NCBI GenBank assembly: GCA_949289565.1
Contig: CASEOO010000029.1
Coordinates: 1 to 64,000 of the forward strand
DNA: 64,000 bases
Direction of reading: 5' to 3'
Origin: an uncultured Bacteroidales bacterium
GTDB lineage: Bacteria > Bacteroidota > Bacteroidia > Bacteroidales > UBA932
The notes beneath the pieces are model-generated. The model made no database searches and was not told the DNA's origin. It saw only the letters and a list, made by a program, of their open reading frames with translations. Each line of letters begins with the position of its first letter. The stretch's first letter is position 1. Shown here piece after piece: positions 56,999 to 64,000 of this stretch. The position numbers and the translations under genes were made by a program.

Positions 56999-58168
56999 TT
57001 AAAACATGTCCCTCAGTCTGTCGAAAAAGTTCTTGTCTTCTTTTGAAGGGTCAGGCTTGAAGCTCTCGCTGGACGCCAGCCTGGTGATCAGATCTCTGTC
57101 TTCCCGGCTTATCTTTTTCGGTATCCATACAACTAATTTCACATACATGTCGCCTGTTCCATATCCGTTTACAGACGGAAGCCCTTTGCCTTTCAGCCTG
57201 ATGACTGACCCCGACTGTGTGCCTGGCTCGACTTTTACATTGTATTTGCCGTCCAGGCATGGGATTTCTACTGTGGCTCCCATTACGGCTTCTGGAATCG
57301 AAATCACCTTTGTGTAGACGAGATTGTTTCCGTCTCTTTTGATTTCCGGGTGCTCGATTTCGTTGATCACAATGAGCAGGTCGCCGTTCACGCCATTGTT
57401 TTTGGCGCAATGTCCCTGTCCCCTCATTGTGAGCTGCATGCCGTCTTCCACGCCGGCAGGGATCTTGACCCTGACAGTTTCTTTTTTCCTGACCAGCCCG
57501 GTCCCTGAACATGCATGGCACGGATTTGTCACTATTTTTCCTTCGCCTCCGCACTGCTGGCATGTCGAGTAAGTGACTGTCTGCCCGAAGAAGCTGTTCA
57601 CTACTCTCTTTATCTGTCCGGAGCCTTTGCATGAAGGGCATACTTTGATGTCGGAGCTATTTTTCGCTCCTTTGCCGCCGCATTCAGGGCATGGAACATT
57701 TCTTTCTATCTGTATGTCCTTTTCTGTGCCTCTGGCTATTTCTTCCAGAGTCAGCTGAACTCTTACACGGATGTCCCTTCCTCTATATACTTTCTGGCTC
57801 TGTCTGTGTGAGTCGTCGCCTCCAAATCCGCTGAATCCTCCAAATCCGCTGAACCCTCCGCTGAAACCGCCTCCGAAGAGGTCGCGCAGTATATCATTCA
57901 GATTGCCGAAGCCTCCGCTGAAATCCGGCCCTGCCTGTCCGTCCAGGCCAGCATGTCCGAACTGGTCGTATCTTGCCCTTTTTTCCTTGTTGCTCAGGAC
58001 ATCATAAGCCTCAGCGGCTTCTTTGAATTTTTCTTCTGCTTCCTTGTTCCCCGGATTTTTGTCCGGATGATACTGGATGGCTTTTTTTCTGTATGCTTTT
58101 TTGATTTCCTCGTCTGTGGCATTTCTGCTGACGCCGAGGACCTCATAGTAATCTCTTTTTTCAGCCAT
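56999..58168 (-). CDS. dnaJ: Chaperone DnaJ (Hsp40)
   Basis: Protein of 389 aa. J domain at residues 1-70 with HPD at 34-36; Gly/Phe region about 75-125 ([14 protein letters not shown]); four CxxCxGxG zinc repeats about 155-225 ([32 protein letters not shown]); C-terminal substrate domains. It feeds clients to DnaK. It lies 15 bp after grpE in a grpE-dnaJ operon. Confidence 0.97.
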   Translation of the reverse strand: MAEKRDYYEVLGVSRNATDEEIKKAYRKKAIQYHPDKNPGNKEAEEKFKEAAEAYDVLSNKEKRARYDQFGHAGLDGQAGPDFSGGFGNLNDILRDLFGGGFSGGFSGFGGFSGFGGDDSHRQSQKVYRGRDIRVRVQLTLEEIARGTEKDIQIERNVPCPECGGKGAKNSSDIKVCPSCKGSGQIKRVVNSFFGQTVTYSTCQQCGGEGKIVTNPCHACSGTGLVRKKETVRVKIPAGVEDGMQLTMRGQGHCAKNNGVNGDLLIVINEIEHPEIKRDGNNLVYTKVISIPEAVMGATVEIPCLDGKYNVKVEPGTQSGSVIRLKGKGLPSVNGYGTGDMYVKLVVWIPKKISREDRDLITRLASSESFKPDPSKEDKNFFDRLRDMF

Positions 58169-58183
58169 GATAGAATCCTCCTG

Positions 58184-58828
58184 TTAAATACCGACGACTA
58201 CTTTGGCGAATCTCACTACTTTCCCGTTCAGTGTGTATCCAGTCTGCACGACATCGTATACACGGCCTTTTTTGTCCTCTTCCTGTACAGGGAACTGTGC
58301 TACCGCTTCATGCAGGTCGGTGTTGAATTCTGTTCCTAAGGCTTCAATCTTGCTCAGTCCTTTGGACTGCAGGTATCCTGTGAGTTTGCTGTATATCAGC
58401 TCTGTGCCTTCTTTGGCTGCCGGGTTGTCATCCGACTTGGAAAGAGCTTCCATAGCTCTCTCGCAGTCATCCAGCACCGGAAGCAGGCCCTTGATAGTTT
58501 CTTCAGCAGCTACATTCACCAGATTCAGCTTTTCCTGAGATGTCCTGCGTCTGAAGTTGTCGAATTCTGCCATCAGCCTGACATAGTCGTCCTTTTCTTT
58601 TGCTATTTTGTCAGTCAGCTCCTGAACTTGTTTTTCAAGAGCTTCGATTCTGTGTTTGTCTTTTTTCTCAGTTTTTTTCTCTTTGCCGGACTCCTCAGAC
58701 ACTTTCGATGCTTCGCTTTTTTCTGTGTTTTCTGCATCTGGAGTATCTGCATCCTTGTTTTCGAGTTCTTTTTCCTGTTCTTCCATATTCTCTTGCGACA
58801 TATCTTTCATTTCTTTTTCCATAATCAA
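58184..58828 (-). CDS. grpE: Nucleotide exchange factor GrpE
   Basis: Protein of 214 aa. An acidic, Glu/Lys-rich N-terminus (about 65 residues) is followed by the coiled coil and the core YVRLMAEFDNFRRRTSQEK, PVLDDCERAME and a C-terminal domain with GTEFNTDLHEAVAQFPV and GYTLNGKVVRFAKVVV. It releases ADP from DnaK. First gene of grpE-dnaJ. Start at 58828 (MIMEKEM) or two codons later; both are possible. Confidence 0.95.
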   Translation of the reverse strand: MIMEKEMKDMSQENMEEQEKELENKDADTPDAENTEKSEASKVSEESGKEKKTEKKDKHRIEALEKQVQELTDKIAKEKDDYVRLMAEFDNFRRRTSQEKLNLVNVAAEETIKGLLPVLDDCERAMEALSKSDDNPAAKEGTELIYSKLTGYLQSKGLSKIEALGTEFNTDLHEAVAQFPVQEEDKKGRVYDVVQTGYTLNGKVVRFAKVVVGI

Positions 58829-58918
58829 TCACTGTTAAGCCGACTTTCGGAGTACAAATTATCTGCCACCTTCCTTTCTCTGTCATTTTGTCAGTTTTCA
58901 GCATTTGGGCGACGGTAT

Positions 58919-59092
58919 TGTCCGCCGGGGTTAGGAGGATTGGCTCTCCTCTCCTTTTGAGAAAAACAAGGCTCCGGCAGGTGCCCGCGACCGGAGGAAG
59001 CGAAATTACCCCTAATAGGGGTCGCGGACAATGTCCGCCGGGGTTAGGAGGATTGGCTCTCCTCTTTTTTTCGCGAAAAAAAGAGGAGAGCC
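58919..59092. repeat. Intergenic element: 34-bp direct repeats and a perfect 38-bp palindrome
   Basis: The same 34 bases, starting TGTCCGCCGGGGTTAGG and ending GGCTCTCCTCT, occur at 58919-58952 and 59032-59065. The second copy runs into a perfect 38-bp palindrome at 59055-59092 (17-bp arms GGCTCTCCTCTTTTTTT, centre CGCG). Between the copies are two nested stems, CCGCGACC (58985-58992) with GGTCGCGG (59020-59027), and ACCCC/GGGGT (59008-59022). The element fills the gap between grpE and the convergent-side transporter gene. The palindrome could end the transporter operon's surroundings, but the duplication suggests a dispersed repeat. The ORF across it is low-complexity and not believed. Confidence 0.75.
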
Positions 59093-59165
59093 TTCGCGGC
59101 CATCCTCTCTCTCCGGATCAAATGCTATCCGATTGGTTTGATGTATTAAGGATTTGGTATTGAAA

Positions 59166-60647
59166 TCAAGCTTCAATCTTCTTGTACGTCGGAACCAAGG
59201 CCTTCATGATAGCCCAAGCCACCAAGTACGCTATTGCGCATCCGCAGAACACAATCATGTAGCCAGCAGACTTTCCTTCGAATCCGAGGAACTGGAATGC
59301 TGTGCCTGCAGTTTCTGAATATGTGAACAGAGCGCCTGCACCCTTCTGAATGAAGAATGAGCCTATACCACCGGCCATTCCTCCGATACCTGTAATGGTG
59401 GAGATGGCTGACTTAGGGAACATGTCTCCGATAGTGGAGAACAGGTTTGCCGACCAAGCCTGGTGTCCTGCTCCAGCCAGTCCGATGATGAGGGCCGGCC
59501 ACCATGCTGAATATGCGCCAGCACCCTGGGCAAACAGAGCCGGAAGCGGAAGGAATGCGAATATGAGCATCGCCAGCATACGTCCGTTATATGGATTCAT
59601 GCCTTTTTTCTCAACGAAAAGTTTTGGCAGATATCCTCCGAATATGGACAAAATAGTCACTATTGCATAAAGAGTGGTGATGAGAGCCACGCCCATACCT
59701 GAGCTGGATGCATATCCATACTGGTCTGAGAAATATGCCGGAGCCCAGAACAGATAGAACCACCATACTCCGTCAGTGAAGAACTTGCCGACGATGAATG
59801 ACCATGTCTGTCTGTAAGTGAAGCACTTCCACAGAGAGATGCTTTTCCCCTTAGCATTGTCATCCTCTGCTGCCTTTGCATTCTCTTCTTCTGTGTAGTC
59901 CTGGTTTATGTACTCGAGCTCGGCCTTGTTCACGAATTTGGATTTTTCAGGCTTGTTGTACATGAACACCCAGAATCCCATCCAGATATAACCGAGGGCA
60001 CCGATGATGACGAACGCCATTTCCCAGCCGCCGCCTACTCCACGGTCCTTGAAGAACTGAGCCAGAAGCGGAATGGTGGCAGGAGCGATAAGAGCTCCGA
60101 TAGATGCACCGGAGTTGAATATAGAAGTGGCGAACGCCCTGTCTTTCTTAGGGAAATATTCTGCTGTCACCTTGATGGCCGCAGGGAAGTTACCTGCTTC
60201 ACCGAGGGCGAGGACACATCTTGCAGCGAGGAAAAGCCATACACTTGTGGATGCGATGGCCAGAGCCGCAGTAGAACCTGCTTGAACGGCTGTCATGGCG
60301 GCGGCGCTGTCATATCCTTCTATATGCACTGTCAGCCAGCCGCAGATAGCGTGGAGGCAGGCTCCGGTGGACCATATTCCGATAGACCACAGGTATCCTT
60401 TTTTTGTTCCCATCCAGTCCACGAATTTTCCTGCGAACAGCATGCAGATCGCGTAAACGATGGAGAATACAGCAGTGATTGTACCATAGTCATTGTCTGT
60501 CCAGTGGAATTCTGGCGCTATGAAGTCTTTCCAGGTCAGCGAAAGCACCTGCCTGTCGAGATAGTTTACTGTAGTGGCGACGAAAAGCAGCACTACCATC
60601 CACCATCTCCAGTTGGTCATCAGTTTTTTAGTCGTTGTTTGTTCCAT
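59166..60647 (-). CDS. exuT: MFS hexuronate-type transporter (ExuT-like, ACS family)
   Basis: Protein of 493 aa with about 12 membrane helices. The first loop reads ATTVNYLDRQVLSLTWKDF, typical of the anion:cation symporter family that includes ExuT and other sugar-acid carriers, and RCVLALGEAGNFPAAIKVTAEYFPKKDRAFA is a classic MFS segment. It lies 60 bp after eda in the kdgK-eda-transporter operon, so import of hexuronate or a KDG precursor is inferred. A charged insert lies in the central loop. Confidence 0.82.
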   Translation of the reverse strand: MEQTTTKKLMTNWRWWMVVLLFVATTVNYLDRQVLSLTWKDFIAPEFHWTDNDYGTITAVFSIVYAICMLFAGKFVDWMGTKKGYLWSIGIWSTGACLHAICGWLTVHIEGYDSAAAMTAVQAGSTAALAIASTSVWLFLAARCVLALGEAGNFPAAIKVTAEYFPKKDRAFATSIFNSGASIGALIAPATIPLLAQFFKDRGVGGGWEMAFVIIGALGYIWMGFWVFMYNKPEKSKFVNKAELEYINQDYTEEENAKAAEDDNAKGKSISLWKCFTYRQTWSFIVGKFFTDGVWWFYLFWAPAYFSDQYGYASSSGMGVALITTLYAIVTILSIFGGYLPKLFVEKKGMNPYNGRMLAMLIFAFLPLPALFAQGAGAYSAWWPALIIGLAGAGHQAWSANLFSTIGDMFPKSAISTITGIGGMAGGIGSFFIQKGAGALFTYSETAGTAFQFLGFEGKSAGYMIVFCGCAIAYLVAWAIMKALVPTYKKIEA

Positions 60648-60707
60648 TCTTTGTTATTTGAAGAGATGGGGGATGCCTTTTGCGGCGTCCCTCATCCCGT
60701 TGTTAAT

Positions 60708-61373
60708 TTATCGTACTTCCTTTATGATTTGGAGCGCGTCTTTGCAGAGTTCTGTAATCTTGCTCCATTCTTTGGCCGCAATCACGTCCTTCGGGAAGAG
60801 ATTGCTTCCCATTCCGACGCATGTAACACCGGCCTTGAACCATCCTTCAAGATTCTCTTTGGTAGGTTTCACACCCCCTGTCACCATAATCTGGCTCCAA
60901 GGCATAGGTGCACGAAGCCCTTTTACGAATGCAGGCCCGAGAACATCTCCAGGGAATACTTTGCAGAGATCGCATCCGAGTTCCTGAGCCTTGCCTATTT
61001 CGGATACAGTGCCGCATCCAGGGCAGTAAGGCACGAGCCTGCGATTGCAAATCGGTGCTATTTCAGGGTTGAACAGCGGCCCTACCACGAAATTCGCTCC
61101 AAGCTGTATATAGAGGGCGGCAGTGGCCGGATCTACTACAGAGCCTACTCCGAGAATCATTCCCGGGAGCTCCTTGTTTGCAAATTTGACGAGCTCTCCG
61201 AACACTTCCTGTGCGAAGTCTCCGCGGTTTGTGAATTCAAAGGCCCTTACACCGCCTTCATAGCATGCTTTGACTACGTTCTTGGCGATTTCTACGTCTC
61301 CGTTGTAGAAAACAGGAACCATGCCTGTCTCCTTTACGGCTGCCAGAACTTCAAGTTTGCTGTATTTTGCCAT
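60708..61373 (-). CDS. eda: 2-keto-3-deoxy-6-phosphogluconate aldolase
   Basis: Protein of 221 aa of the KDPG/KHG aldolase family. It splits KDPG into pyruvate and glyceraldehyde 3-phosphate. The Schiff-base lysine lies in [20 protein letters not shown], and [37 protein letters not shown] and [20 protein letters not shown] complete the barrel. It lies 23 bp after kdgK, whose product supplies its substrate. Confidence 0.94.
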   Translation of the reverse strand: MAKYSKLEVLAAVKETGMVPVFYNGDVEIAKNVVKACYEGGVRAFEFTNRGDFAQEVFGELVKFANKELPGMILGVGSVVDPATAALYIQLGANFVVGPLFNPEIAPICNRRLVPYCPGCGTVSEIGKAQELGCDLCKVFPGDVLGPAFVKGLRAPMPWSQIMVTGGVKPTKENLEGWFKAGVTCVGMGSNLFPKDVIAAKEWSKITELCKDALQIIKEVR

Positions 61374-61396
61374 GATATTGCTCCTTATATTATATA

Positions 61397-62437
61397 TTAT
61401 CTGGAAACCCTTCCTGAACCATCGCCTTTCATGAGGTTCTCGACCTCAGCCACAGTCACCTGGTTGTAGTCGCCGAAGATGGTGTGTTTCAGACATGAAG
61501 CCGCCACTGCGAAGTTGAGAGCTTTCTGGTCGTCGCCCTTATAAGTGAGGAGGCCGTAGATAAGTCCGCCCATGAAAGAGTCGCCGCCGCCGACACGGTC
61601 CACGATATGGGTGATATCGTAGCGTGGAGACTGGAAGAGCTTTTCGCCGTCATAGAGGACTCCGCCCCATGTGTTGTGGTTCGCATTGATGGAACCTCTC
61701 AGAGTGATGATAACTTTCTTTGCATGAGGGAATTTGGCCATGAGCTGCTTGCATACGCTCTCGAACTCGGCGGCATTCACCTCGCCCTTGGTCGCTGTGA
61801 CATCGAAGCCCTCAGGCTTGATGCCGAACACTTTCTCAGCATCCTCTTCATTTCCGAGAATCACATCGCATCCTTCTACCAGGGCAGGCATGATTTCAGA
61901 TGCAGTCTTGCCATATTTCCACAGATTCTTTCTGTAGTTCAGGTCGCATGAAACAGTGACGCCCAGCTTGTTGGCGGCCTTGATAGCTTCGAGGCAGACA
62001 TCAGCGGCTCCCTGGCTGATGGCAGGAGTGATGCCTGTCCAGTGGAACCAGTCGGCCCCTTCGAATACCTTTTCCCAGTCTATCATGCCCTTCTCGATCT
62101 CAGATATGGCAGAATGAGCCCTGTCGTATACCACTTTGCTGGCACGGGCTACAGCGCCTGTCTCGAGGAAGTAGATTCCGAGCCTGTCACCGCCGAAAAC
62201 ACAGTAGTTTGTTCCCACACCATAGCTGTGCAGGTCTTTGATGCAGCTCGCTGCAATGTCGTTTTTCGGAAAACGGGTCACGAATTCTGTCTCGATGCCG
62301 TAGTTGGCGAGTGAAACTGCTACATTGGCTTCTCCGCCACCGAAAGTGGCAGCAAATTCTTTAGCTTGAGAAAATCTAAGATACCCAGGTGTAGAAAGTC
62401 TGAGCATGATTTCTCCGAATGTGATAACTTTAGGCAT
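61397..62437 (-). CDS. kdgK: 2-keto-3-deoxygluconate kinase
   Basis: Protein of 346 aa of the PfkB/ribokinase family. N-terminal [20 protein letters not shown] and [16 protein letters not shown] bind the sugar; the catalytic Asp is in [17 protein letters not shown] (about residues 275-291). It phosphorylates KDG to KDPG. First gene of the operon, reading from the control region at 62485-62542. Confidence 0.94.
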   Translation of the reverse strand: MPKVITFGEIMLRLSTPGYLRFSQAKEFAATFGGGEANVAVSLANYGIETEFVTRFPKNDIAASCIKDLHSYGVGTNYCVFGGDRLGIYFLETGAVARASKVVYDRAHSAISEIEKGMIDWEKVFEGADWFHWTGITPAISQGAADVCLEAIKAANKLGVTVSCDLNYRKNLWKYGKTASEIMPALVEGCDVILGNEEDAEKVFGIKPEGFDVTATKGEVNAAEFESVCKQLMAKFPHAKKVIITLRGSINANHNTWGGVLYDGEKLFQSPRYDITHIVDRVGGGDSFMGGLIYGLLTYKGDDQKALNFAVAASCLKHTIFGDYNQVTVAEVENLMKGDGSGRVSR

Positions 62438-62484
62438 TGTATTAAATTTAGATAGTTAAATATTCATTTTAGTGTCAATCCCTG

Positions 62485-62542
62485 CAAAGATAGAAAAATA
62501 TTTTTATTTCCGTGCTCGGTAACGGAAAAAATTGTATATTTG
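62485..62542. promoter_or_regulatory. Shared kdgK/lacI control region with LacI-type operator
   Basis: Two divergent -7 boxes, TATCTTTG for kdgK (62492-62485, minus) and TATATTTG for lacI (62535-62542, plus), flank an inverted repeat TTTCCGT-8 nt-ACGGAAA (62507-62528). Neither promoter has a TTTG at its -33 position, which at 19-nt spacing would be 62512-62515 for both, inside the repeat. One bound regulator could control both genes. Confidence 0.6.
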
Positions 62543-62609
62543 AAAACTTGAAAAATATCCAATAAGATGTTATAATTGTACGGCCAAATTTTATAGATGC
62601 TTATTAGTG

Positions 62610-63668
62610 ATGCGTGACGGGTCTAAAATTACTATAAATGATGTTGCGAAAGCTGCCGGAGTCTCAAAAGGGACGGTCGACAGGGTGCTTCACGACAGGG
62701 GTGAAGTTTCAGCCAAAAGCAGGGAGAAAATTCTGAAAGTCATATCCGAGCTGGGGTATCGGCCGAATTTTTATGCATCTATATTGGCATCGAAGAAGAA
62801 TTTCCACATATCGTGCATCATTCCGGAGTTCAACAACGGCGAATTCTGGGAGTTGACCGAGCACGGAATAGACCAGGGCAGAGAATATGCAGAGCGTTTC
62901 GGCATCAGCATCAGTGCTGTGATGTACGATCAGTATGACTTGGATTCTTTCCAGAATGCATGCTCCAGCGTTCTGGACTCAGCTCCATCAGGGGTGGTCA
63001 TTGCCCCGATGTTCAGAAACGAGACCCTGAAGTTCGTAAAAGAACTGTCAGAAAGGCAGATACCATATGTATATATAGACTCCAAGCTCGAAGATGACGG
63101 ATATCTGGCATATTACGGCATGCCTATGTACCAGAGCGGATATCTGTGTGCTGATATCCTCACAGACGGCAGGAACGTCAGAAAAGTGCACATCATCAGG
63201 ATAGCAAGGGACAAGCGAGGCCTTTCTGACCCGACTATCACCAGGAGGACAGGCCTGATAGATTACATATCAGAGCATTATCCTGACTGCGTGGTAGAAA
63301 ATACTTTTATAGACCCGAAGAACATCCAGGCACGCTATGAAGTCCTCGACCAGATGTTCGAAGCTGACCCTGACCCTATGAAATACATAGTGATGTGCAA
63401 TTCCAGAGTGCATTTTGTGGCAGACTATCTCAGAGACAGGGGCATAAGGACATGCAGGGTTGTAGGCTTCGATGTGCTGGACAGAAACCTGGCGGCATTG
63501 CGTGACGGCTACGTCCAGGCCCTGATCGCCCAGCACTCGGACAAGCAGGCCGCTTCTGCAATTTCAGCCATCACCGACTATCTGATCATGCATGAATCAC
63601 CGGCCAGAAAGGATAACTACACGCAGATGGACATTCTGAACAAATATAACTGCGACTATTATATATAG
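62610..63668 (+). CDS. LacI-family transcriptional regulator
   Basis: Protein of 352 aa. The DNA-binding domain is KITINDVAKAAGVSKGTVDR plus VLHDRGEVSAKSREKI (about residues 6-40) with hinge ELGYRPNFYASILASKK, followed by a periplasmic-binding-protein-like sugar domain (ISCIIPEFNNGEFWELTEHG, GVVIAPMF). ATG at 62610 is used; a GTG lies one codon before. Divergent from kdgK-eda-exuT, so it most likely senses a hexuronate or KDG-pathway intermediate. Confidence 0.92.
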   Translation: MRDGSKITINDVAKAAGVSKGTVDRVLHDRGEVSAKSREKILKVISELGYRPNFYASILASKKNFHISCIIPEFNNGEFWELTEHGIDQGREYAERFGISISAVMYDQYDLDSFQNACSSVLDSAPSGVVIAPMFRNETLKFVKELSERQIPYVYIDSKLEDDGYLAYYGMPMYQSGYLCADILTDGRNVRKVHIIRIARDKRGLSDPTITRRTGLIDYISEHYPDCVVENTFIDPKNIQARYEVLDQMFEADPDPMKYIVMCNSRVHFVADYLRDRGIRTCRVVGFDVLDRNLAALRDGYVQALIAQHSDKQAASAISAITDYLIMHESPARKDNYTQMDILNKYNCDYYI

Positions 63669-63698
63669 GTGTCCTTCCGGACAATGCCGTTATCTCAG

Positions 63699-63740
63699 AA
63701 AAATTGAGGGGTGGACCAGCGGTTCACCCCTCAATTTTTT
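63699..63740. terminator. Bidirectional terminator
   Basis: AAAAATTGAGGGGTG (63699-63713) pairs with CACCCCTCAATTTTT (63725-63739), a 15-bp stem, with an 11-nt loop and T-runs on both strands. It separates lacI from the convergent dipeptidase gene. Confidence 0.92.
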
Positions 63741-63743
63741 CCG

Positions 63744-64000
63744 TCATTCTTTCTCAGGAGCCGCCTCCAGCACTGCCTTCAAGAAATTCCAGCATTTCTC
63801 CACCGACTCTATATTCAGCCTTTCGTCAGGGGAGTGCGGGCTCATGATAGTAGGTCCGCACGACACCATGTCCAGCCGAGGATAGGTGCCTCCTATAATG
63901 CCGCACTCAAGCCCGGCATGGATAGCCATGACAGCAGGCGCTTTCCCGTACAGCTTTTCATAGACTGATTTCATGGCATGAAGGATAGGCGAGTCATTGT
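63744..64000 (-). CDS. pepD: Aminoacyl-histidine dipeptidase (PepD-like), 3' part
   Basis: The last 85 or so codons of a gene whose 5' part lies beyond the window. The sequence includes AVMAIHAGLECGIIGGTYP and SCGPTIMSPHSPDERLNIES, the metal- and substrate-binding C-terminal lobe of the M20 Xaa-His dipeptidases (PepD), then VEKCWNFLKAVLEAAPEKE. The frame is open to the window edge. The stop at 63744 lies next to the terminator. Confidence 0.85.
   Translation of the reverse strand, partial: NDSPILHAMKSVYEKLYGKAPAVMAIHAGLECGIIGGTYPRLDMVSCGPTIMSPHSPDERLNIESVEKCWNFLKAVLEAAPEKE

Noticed and set aside
58888..59163. 91-codon ORF across the repeat element
   Set aside because: It reads through the duplicated 34-mer and hairpins in one frame and is biased towards Arg/Gly/Pro; better explained as non-coding repeat.
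60282..61469. 395-codon plus-strand ORF
   Set aside because: It is antisense to the transporter and eda genes, Cys/His-rich with no domain pattern; a shadow of well-supported genes.

Overview
The window comes from a member of the Bacteroidetes, most likely order Bacteroidales. Promoters read TTTG-N19-TAnnTTTG, the phylum's own -33/-7 pattern, in front of cas9, the tracrRNA, tRNA-Asp, rplS and others. Shine-Dalgarno sequences are sparse, the ATP synthase order is atpDCBEFHAG with a long exported N-terminus on AtpB, and there are SDDDD-type surface lipoproteins, fimbrillin-like lipoproteins and an Nqr operon. Genus cannot be fixed from sequence alone. The His-type Thi4 is a minor hint towards sulfidic, anaerobic relatives such as Rikenellaceae.

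Layout. 1-6184: type II-C CRISPR-Cas locus. The array reads rightwards and cas9-cas1-cas2 reads leftwards; the two meet at a bidirectional terminator. A tracrRNA is divergent from cas9. Every CRISPR repeat contains what looks like its own promoter. 6220-13167: TetR-controlled efflux operon (outer-membrane factor, HlyD-type lipoprotein, two ABC ATPases, two ABC-2 permeases), equivalent to E. coli cecR-ybhGFSR but with YbhF split in two. 13293-14665: queuosine-precursor transporter coupled to a small radical SAM protein, probably queuine salvage. 14770-16070: acetyltransferase and omega-amidase. 16156-21639: iorA, iorB, aminotransferase, phenylacetate-CoA ligase and ACT protein, an aromatic 2-oxoacid/arylacetyl-CoA module with a structured leader before paaK.

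21748-23890 (minus): two ThiE-like proteins around a Thi4 thiazole synthase. 24023-28412 (minus): one overlapping operon of ABC ATPase, permease, YtrA-type GntR regulator and a UvrA2-like protein, with a clear promoter and dyad operator. 28613-30421: truncated sensor-kinase membrane module, surface Kelch lipoprotein and DUF4907 protein. 30399-37402 (minus): complete F1Fo ATP synthase operon. 37593-38835: decayed DNA (an unrecognised coding remnant and an AlbA_2 pseudogene) beside tRNA-Asp. 39304-44077: Hsp20, UvrA and the Kdo transferase WaaA. 44082-46765 (minus): two fimbria-like lipoproteins. 46951-47610: DUF47 protein. 47766-53777 (minus): nqrABCDEF. 53851-56307: UvrD/PcrA helicase. 56372-58828 (minus): tRNA-Arg, rplS, dnaJ, grpE. 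58919-59092: non-coding repeat with a perfect 38-bp palindrome. 59166-62437 (minus): kdgK-eda-hexuronate transporter, facing a LacI regulator across a shared operator. 63744 to the window end: 3' part of a PepD-type dipeptidase.

Most of the window is core or common accessory metabolism. The least explained points are the promoter-bearing CRISPR repeats, the paaK leader, the UvrA2/ABC/GntR operon, the CX4CX2C radical SAM protein and the 34-bp repeat/38-bp palindrome element.
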